Assembly: GCF_020595055.1 (NCBI RefSeq)
Contig: NZ_JAJDOO010000010.1
Location: 62,001 to 126,000 of the forward strand
Reading direction: 5' to 3'
DNA from: Desulfosporosinus shakirovi
GTDB taxonomy: Bacteria; Bacillota; Desulfitobacteriia; Desulfitobacteriales; Desulfitobacteriaceae
DNA length: 64,000 nucleotides
Part shown: positions 8,241 through 18,331 of the stretch, in pieces
How the letters are laid out: the number at the start of each line of letters is the position of its first letter
Numbering within the stretch: the first letter of the stretch is position 1
The notes under the pieces: generated by a model
Seen by the model: only the letters and a program-made list of their open reading frames with translations
Database searches by the model: none
Told to the model about the DNA's origin: nothing
Translations under genes and position numbers: made by a program

Positions 8241-9167
8241 TTAAATTACGATTCCTTTTTTACCCAATTTCCTCCATGTAGTAGACTCTAAAGTCAAAAG
8301 TTGCTCGGTGAAGACTTCCATGGCCTCGGAGGTTTCGTGATTTTTCGGTCCTATTAAGTAAAAAGAACGAGTCAGCGGATTTCCTTTAATTCTGATCGTC
8401 TTTAATTCCTTCGCATTTAACTCTTTGCGCACAATCCAACGTGAGACGAGTGCAATTCCTAATCCAGCTGTAACCGCCTGCTTAATAGCTTGACCACTTC
8501 CAAAGATATAAGATTTTCTGGCCTTGATTCCCCATTCTTGGAAAAGTTTATCGCTGAACGCACGAGTTCCAGAACCGCTTTCTCTGAGAATCCACACTTG
8601 GTCTTGAAGATGCTCATGGGTAACAATGGGGAGCCTAGCCAAGGGATGTTGGTTCGGTACTAATAAAATAATTTCATCCTCCATCAATGGACGGACGAGA
8701 ATATCCGAATGATAATCGACTTCTCCTTCCACAAGGGCAATGTCTAAAGAGTTAGCTTGAACCCCCTGGATTATCTCTCTCGTATTAGCGATAGACGTTT
8801 CAATCTCTACCTTTGGATATTGAGCGGCAAATTCCGCCACTACAAAGGGCAAAATATATTCTCCGATTGTAAAGCTGGCTCCCACCTTCAGATTCCCTGT
8901 AAGCACATTTGAAATCCTCTTGATTTCCTGTTTAGCCTTTTCCTGCAAAAGCAAAATTTGTTTAGCGTATTCATAGTATATCTCGCCCGATTGCGTAAGT
9001 TCCAAATGCTTTGAAGAGCTGTTAACAAGCTTTGTGCCGAGTTCTTCTTCCAAGCTCTGGATTTGCGAACTGACATTGGGATGAGATAGATAAAGTTCTT
9101 CTGCCTCCTGAGACAAATCCTTGTTTTCAACTATAGTAACGAAGATTTTTAAGGGATCATTAATCAC
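8241..9167 (-). CDS. LysR-family transcriptional regulator
   Basis: 308 residues. The N-terminal winged helix-turn-helix (residues 1-60: AEELYLSHPNVSSQIQSLEEELGTKLV) is typical of LysR proteins, with a substrate-binding domain of the CysB/CysL type from about residue 90. It is divergent from crcB, with 288 bp between. LysR proteins usually regulate the divergent gene and themselves, but a fluoride channel is not a classical LysR target. An imperfect inverted repeat at about 9301-9323 in the gap could be its operator. Confidence 0.9.
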   Translation of the reverse strand: MINDPLKIFVTIVENKDLSQEAEELYLSHPNVSSQIQSLEEELGTKLVNSSSKHLELTQSGEIYYEYAKQILLLQEKAKQEIKRISNVLTGNLKVGASFTIGEYILPFVVAEFAAQYPKVEIETSIANTREIIQGVQANSLDIALVEGEVDYHSDILVRPLMEDEIILLVPNQHPLARLPIVTHEHLQDQVWILRESGSGTRAFSDKLFQEWGIKARKSYIFGSGQAIKQAVTAGLGIALVSRWIVRKELNAKELKTIRIKGNPLTRSFYLIGPKNHETSEAMEVFTEQLLTLESTTWRKLGKKGIVI

Positions 9168-9455
9168 AGATTACACCTCAGTTTTAAGTTTCTAGATCTC
9201 AGCATTAATAGATTTGTATAATAATACTTCTTTTCTAACGATTCCACAACGTCTTTACCAACAGATAGCTTTCCTTTCTGAATTAAAAATCTTATCCAGC
9301 AACTAATGGTGGGAGCCATGGTTGTTAACATTAGTTTAATATATTATTATAAATAAAGAAAAACAAATTTCTAATACCTGCTCTTAATAATATAATAGAT
9401 CTATTCAATTTTAGAATATTCTTTCAAATTTAGCGATAGATAAGAGGTTAAAGTA

Positions 9456-9830
9456 ATGCAAACTATACTTGTCATTGCTGTGGGAGGTGCACTCGGGGCT
9501 CTTTCCCGCTATGGTCTTGGAATATATCTTTCAAATAGATGGAATCATGAATTCCCGCTTCATACATTTTTAATTAATATCATCGGTGCCTTTCTCTTAG
9601 GCTTCTTGCATATATTATTTGTAGAACGACTAAACGTCAGCCCTCTCTGGCGCCTGGGAATCGGCGTCGGTTTTTTGGGTGCCTTTACGACATTCTCCAC
9701 CTTTGGTTTTGAAGTGATTTCCTTACTTGAAGGTGGAAGCCTTTTAACAGCAGGTTTATATACCTTGCTCAGCATCATCGTAGGTTTTTCTGGGGTAGCA
9801 CTGGGAGTGGGCTTAGCCCGCTTACTCTAA
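9456..9830 (+). CDS. crcB: Fluoride channel CrcB (Fluc)
   Basis: 124 residues with four membrane helices, the standard length. It contains GGALGALSRYGLG at the N-terminus, the FPLHTFLINIIGAFLLGF block with the conserved Asn, and GFLGAFTTFSTFGFE with the phenylalanine box and central Na-binding Gly/Thr region. It works as a dual-topology dimer exporting fluoride passively across the inner membrane. Only one copy is here, whereas many Firmicutes have a two-gene pair. I saw no fluoride riboswitch in the upstream 288 bp. Confidence 0.95.
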   Translation: MQTILVIAVGGALGALSRYGLGIYLSNRWNHEFPLHTFLINIIGAFLLGFLHILFVERLNVSPLWRLGIGVGFLGAFTTFSTFGFEVISLLEGGSLLTAGLYTLLSIIVGFSGVALGVGLARLL

Positions 9831-9865
9831 ATGATACCTTTTCAAACACGTTCATCGCTAGACAC

Positions 9866-10205
9866 GGACCAAAACACGGGGACGGTTCTTAAAGGGCGCA
9901 ATCGGAAGTTTTGCACGTAAAATATCCCAACTGTCGAGTATATCGACTGTTGGGATATGATCAAGACTACTTCATAATCGAATTGCAAAATTTTTGATTG
10001 CCCCAGAAGAATGAAGTCGCGGGTTGAAATACGCTATGGGAAAGCAATATTTTTCGACATATTTTCCATCTGGCTTTGAAACTTATGTGATTATACTAAC
10101 TCACATGGAGCCTGTTGTAAAGAAGCCATCGCGCAGCGATTTCGTTCTTCTCCTGTCCAGGACAAAAGAACCGTCTCCCTGTCACATGTCATTATGAACC
10201 GTCCC
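9866..10205. repeat. REP-like repeat region with GGGGACGGTTC boxes
   Basis: The block CACGGGGACGGTTCTT occurs at about 9876. Its inverse (AAAGAACCGTCTCCCTGTC) appears at about 10166, and GAACCGTCCCCAT at about 10196. A 16-bp hairpin with one mismatch lies at 9922-9958. GGGGACGGTTC boxes of this type flank RAYT (REP-associated tyrosine transposase) sites in related Firmicutes (family knowledge). No transposase is present. No gene is visible in this stretch. Confidence 0.5.
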
Positions 10206-10274
10206 CATGGCATTCAATACCATTCATGAAGGAATAGATTATATATAACACGCCAAATTAGTAATAACTGTATG

Positions 10275-10303
10275 TTGACACAAGCCCAAATTTGATTTAT
10301 AGT
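10275..10303 (+). promoter_or_regulatory. Sigma-A promoter of the metY-metA unit
   Basis: TTGACA at 10275-10280 and TATAGT at 10298-10303 are separated by 17 bp, close to ideal. Transcription would start near 10311, about 30 bp ahead of the SAM riboswitch. Confidence 0.8.
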
Positions 10304-10341
10304 AAGCTATATTCCAAGCAAGACAACTGAATATAGAATTT

Positions 10342-10448
10342 CTCTTATCAAGAGTGGCGGAGGGACTGGCCCAATGATGCCCGGCAACCGATAGCATAAG
10401 CTATGAGGTGCTAATTCCAACAGAACCGTAGGTTCTGAGAGATGAGAG
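10342..10448 (+). promoter_or_regulatory. SAM-I (S-box) riboswitch
   Basis: The aptamer starts CTCTTATCAAGAGTGGCGG, continues AGGGACTGGCCCAATGATGCCCGGCAACC and closes with GAGAGATGAGAG, all hallmark S-box elements. It binds S-adenosylmethionine. When bound, the terminator at 10468-10500 forms and shuts off the downstream metY-metA genes. Confidence 0.97.
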
Positions 10449-10467
10449 CAGCGTGTTAAATAACATC

Positions 10468-10500
10468 ACGACCGCTTCTCTTGAAGTGGTCGTTTTTATT
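10468..10500 (+). terminator. Riboswitch-controlled terminator
   Basis: An 11-bp stem (ACGACCGCTTC/GAAGTGGTCGT, one G-U) with a TCTT loop is followed by TTTTTATTT. It is the expression platform of the S-box. Confidence 0.95.
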
Positions 10501-10550
10501 TATCCAACTACTGTAACAATACTCCCTCTCGCAAATCTAAACTCAATTAG

Positions 10551-11876
<1,326 letters not shown>

Positions 11877-12009
11877 GTTCAAACAGCAATGTTATTTCTC
11901 GCAGTCCTTGCACTAAAATATATGAGGCGAACTCGATGTGCGACAGTTGTATCTTGAATTTCGAAACGCCGCGTACATCGAGCCTGACGTCTCAAAAGGG
12001 GGTTTATCC

Positions 12010-12933
12010 ATGCCAATTAAAATACCTGAAAATTTGCCCGCTCTAGATATATTGCATCAAGAAAACATCTTTGTCATGGGGGAAGAACGAGCCTTTCACC
12101 AAGATATCCGTCCTTTGAAGATTGTGATACTCAACCTCATGCCAATTAAAGAAACTACCGAAACACAACTTTTGAGACTGCTCGGCAATTCGCCCTTACA
12201 AGTTGATATTGTGCTTTTGCGTATTGACACACATATATCTAAAAATACGGCACAGGAACACTTAGATTCTTTTTATAAAAATTTTGATGAAATCAAACAC
12301 CAAAAGTTTGACGGTATGATTATTACAGGAGCCCCGGTTGAGCACTTAAAATTTGAGGAAGTCACCTATTGGGAAGAATTTACAACAATCCTGGATTGGA
12401 CAATAACTCATGTAACCTCCACTCTTCATATCTGTTGGGGAGCCCAAGCTGGTCTGTATCATCATTATGGTATCCCTAAATACCCTCTTGCCGAGAAAAT
12501 GTTTGGGGTTTTTCAGCACAATGTTAATAAAAGCGGTTTGAATGGAATGCAGCTCCTCCGAGGCTTTGACGATGTATTTTATGTTCCCCACTCTCGGCAC
12601 ACCGAAATCAAGCGTTCTGACCTTCAAATACACCCAGAATTAGAGATTCTATCCGAGTCTGACGAAGCAGGTATTTACATCGTCGTATCCAAAGATGGAA
12701 GACAAGTCTTTGTAACGGGACATTCAGAGTACGATACATTAACCTTAAAAGAGGAATATGATCGAGACATTGCCAAAGGACTTTCTATTGCTCTTCCAAA
12801 AACTTATTTTCCAAATGATGATCCTTCTAAAACGCCAATTCACAATTGGCGCTCGCATACAAGTCTACTCTTCCAAAACTGGTTAAATTACTATGTCTAT
12901 CAAGAGACTCCCTATGATTTAGGCGGTCGTTAA
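12010..12933 (+). CDS. metA: Homoserine O-acyltransferase MetA
   Basis: 307 residues from the ATG behind AAAAGGGGGTTTATCC. It activates homoserine by acylation, feeding MetY. The catalytic Cys lies in [19 protein letters not shown], the His in YVPHSRHTE, and the Glu in the following segment. In Firmicutes MetA usually uses acetyl-CoA (family knowledge). The pairing with metY fits O-acetylhomoserine. A longer in-frame start at 11938 is not supported by a ribosome site. Confidence 0.96.
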   Translation: MPIKIPENLPALDILHQENIFVMGEERAFHQDIRPLKIVILNLMPIKETTETQLLRLLGNSPLQVDIVLLRIDTHISKNTAQEHLDSFYKNFDEIKHQKFDGMIITGAPVEHLKFEEVTYWEEFTTILDWTITHVTSTLHICWGAQAGLYHHYGIPKYPLAEKMFGVFQHNVNKSGLNGMQLLRGFDDVFYVPHSRHTEIKRSDLQIHPELEILSESDEAGIYIVVSKDGRQVFVTGHSEYDTLTLKEEYDRDIAKGLSIALPKTYFPNDDPSKTPIHNWRSHTSLLFQNWLNYYVYQETPYDLGGR

Positions 12934-12952
12934 CTAACGATTATTTAAATCG

Positions 12953-13005
12953 ATATCCAAATAGGGGTCGTGCTCAAACTTTCAGCACGACCCCTATTTG
13001 GATAT
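12953..13005 (+). terminator. Terminator of the metY-metA unit
   Basis: A perfect 22-bp stem with a 9-nt loop (ATATCCAAATAGGGGTCG and its complement) lies 20 bp behind metA. It is followed by TCTAC and not a long T-run, but the stem is exceptionally stable. Confidence 0.85.
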
Positions 13006-13080
13006 TCTACAACCCTTGGAGCTTTATAGGCCGCCATACCTTCCGGGCGGTTGACAGGGTGTACCAGCGAAGATGCTTAA

Positions 13081-13635
13081 TTAACTATTAAATAAGATCA
13101 GCGCTACATAGGAAACTGTATTTTTACCATTATAATAAGGTATTCCAGAGGTTTTTACCAAGTCCATTACGTCAATTCCATTTGCTTCAACTGAGGACAC
13201 AGCCTTATCAGGAAACTGGCACTTTTCTCCCGCGAGATAGGCACACTTTGTACAATAAGTACAGGGACCGGCATTCAAGGGGAGGATTTCTTTAAAGTTG
13301 TAGTTATTTTCCATACACTCGAGTATCTTTCTGAATATTTTCGTGTGATTGGCCCCTCCCGCCATCATACCTTTCCAGTCAAGAGAACTTGCTATTGGGT
13401 GGACAGTCTGGAACAAAAGACCCTGCTTAAATCTTATGGCCCTCTCTTTCAAATCTTTGATAGGACCCACTGCAGGAGGGCACATCCAATTTTTATTGTA
13501 AGATCCACAGGAATTCTGCTCACACAGCTTTCTGAAATCCTCATTAAACTTGATCTCAGCCACTTCTGCAACTGAAGCATGAGTTGCATTTAAGGCAAGG
13601 GCGTCCTTGACCAGATTATTTATAACAGTTTCCAT
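13081..13635 (-). CDS. DUF2284 metal-binding protein
   Basis: About 184 residues from the ATG behind AAGGTGG. Cysteines occur in CEQNSCGSYNKNWMCPPAVG near the N-terminus and CTYCTKCAYLAGEKCQFP near residue 140, the ferredoxin-like pattern of DUF2284 proteins. These probably bind Fe-S clusters. The family often lies beside corrinoid methyltransferase genes, as here, where it is the last gene of the leftward methyl-transfer run. Its biochemical role is not known. It could help corrinoid reduction (inference). Confidence 0.8.
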   Translation of the reverse strand: METVINNLVKDALALNATHASVAEVAEIKFNEDFRKLCEQNSCGSYNKNWMCPPAVGPIKDLKERAIRFKQGLLFQTVHPIASSLDWKGMMAGGANHTKIFRKILECMENNYNFKEILPLNAGPCTYCTKCAYLAGEKCQFPDKAVSSVEANGIDVMDLVKTSGIPYYNGKNTVSYVALILFNS

Positions 13636-13652
13636 TCCAATTGCCACCTTTT

Positions 13653-13988
13653 CTACTTCGTTACGCTTATGCTGGCGTTTTGTGGCAATGCCATCCCAGT
13701 CGCCACTTCCACGGTTTTAAGAATTCCTGAAACTCCCGGGCAGCTGGGATGGGGGCTATATTTGGCAAAAATTTCATAAACCTTTCCTGTATGAAGTTTA
13801 TGCAGAATTTCCTTGTAGGCATCAACTTCAGTCAACTCTTTGGCAATCTTTTGGTAATTAGGACAATCGCTTGTTATCTCCAGTTTTATCATCTTGCTTC
13901 TTCGAGAACTTGACTGACTGTCATCGCTCACCGCCTTGGCATTAATGGTAAAACCACAGGCCCCGCAGTGAATAATTCCTGTTGCCAT
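13653..13988 (-). CDS. Small cysteine-containing protein, hypothetical
   Basis: About 111 residues, starting MATGIIHCGACGFT behind GGAGGGACTTAAG. It has a CGAC pair at the N-terminus and Cys residues in SDCPNY and HPSCPGVSG. The second half (LPQNASISV) resembles the C-terminal strand of small proteins found with corrinoid methyltransferases. I do not know its function. It is separated from the DUF2284 gene by 17 bp, so both are co-transcribed and may act together as a small metal or Fe-S couple (inference). Confidence 0.7.
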   Translation of the reverse strand: MATGIIHCGACGFTINAKAVSDDSQSSSRRSKMIKLEITSDCPNYQKIAKELTEVDAYKEILHKLHTGKVYEIFAKYSPHPSCPGVSGILKTVEVATGMALPQNASISVTK

Positions 13989-14091
13989 CTTAAGTCCCTC
14001 CAATGCTCTGTTAATGTAGCTCTCTCAGAGAAATCCCGTACTTTTGGGAGGGCACCGTTGCCCGGGACTTCTTTATTCCCAAATTCAAACC

Positions 14092-15522
14092 TTACACCTG
14101 CTTGCTATTATCCGCAAGTTTCGTACTTACTCCCATGATCATAATACAGCTGATACCCATTAAAACACCGTCTAATATCAAGGGTGTTCCCCAGCTTCCT
14201 GTGCTGTCTCGAATGGCACCCGAAATTACCGGCGATAATACTGCTCCAATTTCAGACACAAGATTCAGCATTCCAAAGGCTGCTCCGCGTAAATGAACAG
14301 GAGCAATTTCCGAGGTAAGGGCGTGGGCAACCGCTTGCAAGGCAAAAAAGATTAAACCCGAAACAAAGAGAATGACTGATTGCACAACCATATCATTTCC
14401 TCCGGACATGACATAGGCGGCAAAAACAAAGATAAAGACTGTCAAAAGTGCTTCCATCGCAATTAAGACATTACGACGACCATTAGTTTTATGGGCTACC
14501 ATATCTGAGATTTTTCCGCCTAAAGGAAAGCCGATTACCCCAGCTATAGCATTAAACGAAATAACCAACAGTGCAGACGCCAGAGTACCGCCGCCAAAAT
14601 CCTTGATTACGGCGCCCCCCCAAAAACCATAAAACCAGAGATGCCATAATATCGCAATATAAGAAATATAGATAAGCACAAGATTTTTGTCCTTTAATAT
14701 CGGGCTAACTTCATGACCTTTCTTAATAAAGATAAAGGCAATTAATACAAACGCTAAACAGGTTAAGATAACTGCAATCATCACATCGTTTAAATGCAAA
14801 GCATCTGTTATGAAATAGACGGCCATAATGGCCACCAAGAATACAATAGCATATTTAAGCAAATTGAATAAGGCCTTGCCGAAGTTCTCAGAACCCATTT
14901 TTCCTTGAGGTTTTAGAGCCTGACGAATAAAGACTGCAACAATAATTGTAACTGTCCCCAAGATAAGAAAAGGCGCTTTCCAAGCATTGACACCCATTGA
15001 AGGTTGGGCCCACTCAATTAAGTATACTGTTCCTACCAAAGCGGCAGACAAGCCCACAGTAAGTCCGCCCATGACCACTCCCATGCCTAAACCCAGCTTA
15101 TTAGGCGGAGTCACTTCGGCAACCAGAGAGCGGTCATTAGAATAGAGAACCCCTTCCCCAAGTCCGGTGAAGACCCGCAAGGCAATAAAGGCCACTAATC
15201 CGCCTGTTAATCCCGTTAATAAGGTGGTAATGCCCGCCCAAAAGATACTGATAACAACGATCGTCCTGTACCCAAACTTATCACCAAAGTACCCTCCCGG
15301 AAATTGTGTCAGCATGTATCCAGCGAAAAACAGACTTCCCAGCAAACCGCCCAGAGCATGAGGGTTACTGGCCGCTTCTAAAAAACCAACGTTATTTGCA
15401 ATCATCCAGGTAACGACCGGGCCCGTCAATGTTCGGTCAGCATAGGAGACAACCCAGCCAATAAAGAGCATTAGCCAAATCGTATGATACCTTTGCCATC
15501 CTTTTTCTTTCTGTTCTGCCAT
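14092..15522 (-). CDS. MFS transporter (hexuronate/aromatic-acid type)
   Basis: About 476 residues and 12 predicted membrane helices. It begins GWQRYHTIWLMLFIGWVVSYADRT, typical of the anion:cation symporter branch (glucarate, hexuronate, aromatic acids), with the loop motif GGYFGDKFGYRT. The start is the ATG nine bases behind GGAGGAG. It lies in the methyl-transfer cluster and probably imports a carboxylated substrate or exports a demethylated product (inference). The exact substrate cannot be read from the sequence. Confidence 0.85.
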   Translation of the reverse strand: MAEQKEKGWQRYHTIWLMLFIGWVVSYADRTLTGPVVTWMIANNVGFLEAASNPHALGGLLGSLFFAGYMLTQFPGGYFGDKFGYRTIVVISIFWAGITTLLTGLTGGLVAFIALRVFTGLGEGVLYSNDRSLVAEVTPPNKLGLGMGVVMGGLTVGLSAALVGTVYLIEWAQPSMGVNAWKAPFLILGTVTIIVAVFIRQALKPQGKMGSENFGKALFNLLKYAIVFLVAIMAVYFITDALHLNDVMIAVILTCLAFVLIAFIFIKKGHEVSPILKDKNLVLIYISYIAILWHLWFYGFWGGAVIKDFGGGTLASALLVISFNAIAGVIGFPLGGKISDMVAHKTNGRRNVLIAMEALLTVFIFVFAAYVMSGGNDMVVQSVILFVSGLIFFALQAVAHALTSEIAPVHLRGAAFGMLNLVSEIGAVLSPVISGAIRDSTGSWGTPLILDGVLMGISCIMIMGVSTKLADNSKQV

Positions 15523-15567
15523 GTTAACCATCTCCTCCTACAATCCTTCTAAATAGATAAGAAGTAG

Positions 15568-16425
15568 TTATATCTTCTTCTGCCTGATTAATTCATCCAC
15601 CGTTTGAATCTTAGCATAATCAGCCAGCTGCTTTGCAATTAAAACAACCTCATCGGCTGTAGCAGCCATTTCTTCAGTCGCCGCAGCTTGGTTTTCCGAG
15701 GAAAGGCTTGTTTTATTAATTCCCCCACTTATAAATTGAATCGCCTTTTTGATTTCCAAAAGTGACCCTGCAACTTTTTCAGCCGAATCCTTGCTTAAGC
15801 TTGAGAGTTTGCCCATTTCTTTTGCAACAACACTGAATCCTCGGCCGGCCTCTCCCGCTCTCGCTGCTTCGATAGACGCATTTAAAGCCAAGAGATTTGA
15901 ATGTTTGGATATGTTTTTAATATCCTCTATTATGCTGTCGATCTCGTTTATTTTTTCTTCAGTTTGCGTGCTGAATTCATCCATTTCTTTGATGAAAGTT
16001 GATAGGTGTTGTGAACTCGAAGCAATTTCCTCAACACCAGCGTTCAATTGTTCCATAGAGGAGAAAAGCTTGGAAGTACCTTCTTCGATTTTTGCTTCTT
16101 TTTCGATGCTCTTGGAAACCGATACAATGGCAACAACCTCTCCAGCTTCATCAAACACTGGCGTGAGAAGGCCTTTTGCGGGAACTCCAAAGAATCGCGT
16201 GGGAACTATGGACGGCAATTGCTTTTTACTTCTCTTAACAAGATTATAGTTTTCCATATTTTTAATGGGGTCCCCAACCTTTGAAGGCATTTTGAGTTGG
16301 CCTGGTTCATAAGCTGCAATTATTTCTTTTCTAAGATCAAACACAATAGTGGTAATATCGTCCTGCATCACTCCGTTTAAAATTGGCATTACATCAATAA
16401 ATTTTTGCAGATCTTTTTCTTCCAT
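15568..16425 (-). CDS. Soluble methyl-accepting chemotaxis-type sensor
   Basis: About 285 residues with no membrane segment. Residues 1-115 form a small sensory domain ([19 protein letters not shown] ... [14 protein letters not shown]) of the kind found in cytosolic receptors. The rest is an MCP signalling coiled coil whose tip is [24 protein letters not shown]. It should interact with CheA/CheW. Its place between two transporters in a methyl-donor cluster suggests it senses the cluster's substrate or a metabolite. The ATG at 16425 is twelve bases behind AGGAG, so a slightly earlier TTG start is possible. Confidence 0.85.
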   Translation of the reverse strand: MEEKDLQKFIDVMPILNGVMQDDITTIVFDLRKEIIAAYEPGQLKMPSKVGDPIKNMENYNLVKRSKKQLPSIVPTRFFGVPAKGLLTPVFDEAGEVVAIVSVSKSIEKEAKIEEGTSKLFSSMEQLNAGVEEIASSSQHLSTFIKEMDEFSTQTEEKINEIDSIIEDIKNISKHSNLLALNASIEAARAGEAGRGFSVVAKEMGKLSSLSKDSAEKVAGSLLEIKKAIQFISGGINKTSLSSENQAAATEEMAATADEVVLIAKQLADYAKIQTVDELIRQKKI

Positions 16426-16494
16426 ATTTAGCTTCAACTCCTATTTATAGTAACGAATACTTAAGGACGAATAATCGCTTTACTGTTTGAAGTG

Positions 16495-16533
16495 AAAATA
16501 AGAGAGATGAAGCACAATCATCTCTCTTATTTT
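16495..16533 (-). terminator. Bidirectional terminator hairpin
   Basis: A perfect 16-bp stem (AAAATAAGAGAGATGA and complement) with a 7-nt loop is bordered by A and T runs on both sides. It lies behind the GPH transporter gene. A near-copy (12-bp arms) is found at 25009-25040. Confidence 0.85.
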
Positions 16534-16561
16534 TGGAATTGGCATAAACCCCTAGTTTTGA

Positions 16562-17926
16562 CTAGGCTTTTCTTGCCGCGATTTCACTTTGCATTTTTGC
16601 AAGGCTTTGAGGGGTAATTTTATAGAAGACTATAATGAAGAATAACCCTCCGAGCATTATGACTGCAGGAATCAGAGTTAATCCGTTCTTGATAGAGTCT
16701 ATTAGCACCGGTGTCGCTTGCATATTTGCAACATATCCTGCCCCAGCAAGTACAGCCGTAATTATGACACTTCTGACAAGAATAGCTGCCTTGATTGGAA
16801 AACTAATTAAGGACATGATAAACCCTCTGGCATTCTTGCCGGTTTTCCATTCGCCATAGTCAACCGTAGACGAATACATAACAACACCTAAGGCATCAGG
16901 CATTCCATATCCTAAATAGGCAATGAACATTATAATCATGAAGGAAACATAATTCATTGGTAAGGCCCATACAGCCAAAAGTCCAATTATAAAGATTGAA
17001 AGTGACAAGATATACGTATTTCGTTCTCCGAATTTCTTAGCAATTGGATTGGCAATCAAAGCGCCAAAGAAACAGACCACGTTAAGTCCCGTCATGAATA
17101 TTGCAATGACTGCCAGATTATTGACAACATATTTAAAATAATAGAACGCTAATCCAAAGATAACAAACCTGCCTAAATATCTTCCAAGTTCGCCTAACAT
17201 TAAGCCCATGAGAGGAGGGTTTACCACGATCTGTTTCAGCATCTCGCTAATAGGCATTTTTTCGGCAGGTTTTCCTGATTGAACTGCGGTTCCGTGAAAT
17301 GCATAGTCTTTGGTCATAAAGAACAAGGCATAATAAGAAGCAATCATGACAATTCCTGTAATTACAACGGTTAGGGTATAACCTGTCGCAGGGTTCCTTC
17401 CTTCGCCAAGAGCCAAGATCATCTTCATACCAATTAAGGAAAAGGCGATAGCACCTAAGGAATTAAACATCCCCCTGTTTGTCGACATAGCAATTCTTTC
17501 TTCTCGTACAGTAGTCATGGATGAATTCAAGGCAACATGTCCAGCATAAAAAATATTCCAGATTAAATGACTGACGACAAATCCGACGGTAATAATAATA
17601 GCATTCATTGTTGGAGAGCCGATTTTTGAAAACTGTAAAACAAAGAACAAGGCAGCAAAAGGTGGTCCTACAAGCAGCCATGAACGGTATTTACCCCACC
17701 TCATATTGCTCTTTTCCAAAAGGACCCCTGCAGTAGGAACCCATAAAATATCAAAAATACTAGTGATCAGTAATACTGTACCAACCAAAGCCATAGGCAG
17801 CTTGGCGAAATCTGTTAAAAATGCCGCGAAATAGAATACCTCCATGTTTACAAATAACTGGAACCCAAAGGAAGGCAATCCGTAAAGATTAATAACCGAC
17901 TTTTTTAATCTCTTTTCCATTTCCAT
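16562..17926 (-). CDS. GPH-family cation symporter (MelB-like)
   Basis: 454 residues, 12 membrane helices. The N-terminal KKSVINLYGLPSFGFQLF, the cytoplasmic loop with NMRWGKYRSWLLVG, and GALGYGMPDALGVVMYSSTVDYGEWKTGKN-like region near residue 360 define the glycoside-pentoside-hexuronide:cation symporter family. In this setting it could import a methoxylated compound or its glycoside (inference). It has its own ribosome site AGGAGATTTACT and follows a 241-bp gap after the 47-residue gene, so it may have its own promoter. Confidence 0.88.
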   Translation of the reverse strand: MEMEKRLKKSVINLYGLPSFGFQLFVNMEVFYFAAFLTDFAKLPMALVGTVLLITSIFDILWVPTAGVLLEKSNMRWGKYRSWLLVGPPFAALFFVLQFSKIGSPTMNAIIITVGFVVSHLIWNIFYAGHVALNSSMTTVREERIAMSTNRGMFNSLGAIAFSLIGMKMILALGEGRNPATGYTLTVVITGIVMIASYYALFFMTKDYAFHGTAVQSGKPAEKMPISEMLKQIVVNPPLMGLMLGELGRYLGRFVIFGLAFYYFKYVVNNLAVIAIFMTGLNVVCFFGALIANPIAKKFGERNTYILSLSIFIIGLLAVWALPMNYVSFMIIMFIAYLGYGMPDALGVVMYSSTVDYGEWKTGKNARGFIMSLISFPIKAAILVRSVIITAVLAGAGYVANMQATPVLIDSIKNGLTLIPAVIMLGGLFFIIVFYKITPQSLAKMQSEIAARKA

Positions 17927-18167
17927 AGTAAATCTCCTCTCATACTCAATTTCTTTAGCTAATCAGCTTTATTCTCATAATCTCCCCTCTTCGCACCTCC
18001 TTCCGTATAATTTATTGTAATTATTTACCAATTACTAGAATATTCAGAAATATTTTAGGCCAAAGGAAGGCAACCTCCTTCCTCAATAAAACATTCCTTT
18101 GCAGCACGTGCTAATGATTTTTCTGAGGTCCGGTGTTGCCCTTAAAATCAGCCTTAATATGATTGAC

Positions 18168-18311
18168 TTACAATAACAAATCCATGATAAAGGTAAACAT
18201 TGCATCTTCATACTTTTCGATTTTTGGTGCAATTGCTTGTTGAGGCTTACCCTCTAATTCTGGGTGCTCTGCTAAATATTCTTCCCAAGTTACATAATAT
18301 TTCGAATCCAT
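18168..18311 (-). CDS. 47-residue small protein in the methyl-transfer cluster
   Basis: A short frame begins at an ATG behind a strong GGGGGGAGAGGATAAA, 20 bp after the stop of the methyltransferase gene, and ends in TAA at 18168. It encodes 47 residues: an N-terminal Tyr/Trp-rich part (SKYYVTWEEYLAEHPELEG), a short Pro-Gln linker and an amphipathic end (KYEDAMFTFIMDLLL). The composition is protein-like and the coupling to the upstream gene is tight. I know of no family. It may be a small accessory subunit of the methyltransferase (inference). Confidence 0.65.
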   Translation of the reverse strand: MDSKYYVTWEEYLAEHPELEGKPQQAIAPKIEKYEDAMFTFIMDLLL

Positions 18312-18331
18312 TTTATCCTCTCCCCCCAGTT

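Noticed and set aside
9168-9455. Fluoride riboswitch upstream of crcB
   Set aside because: The conserved crcB-motif blocks could not be found in the gap; only an imperfect repeat for a LysR site.
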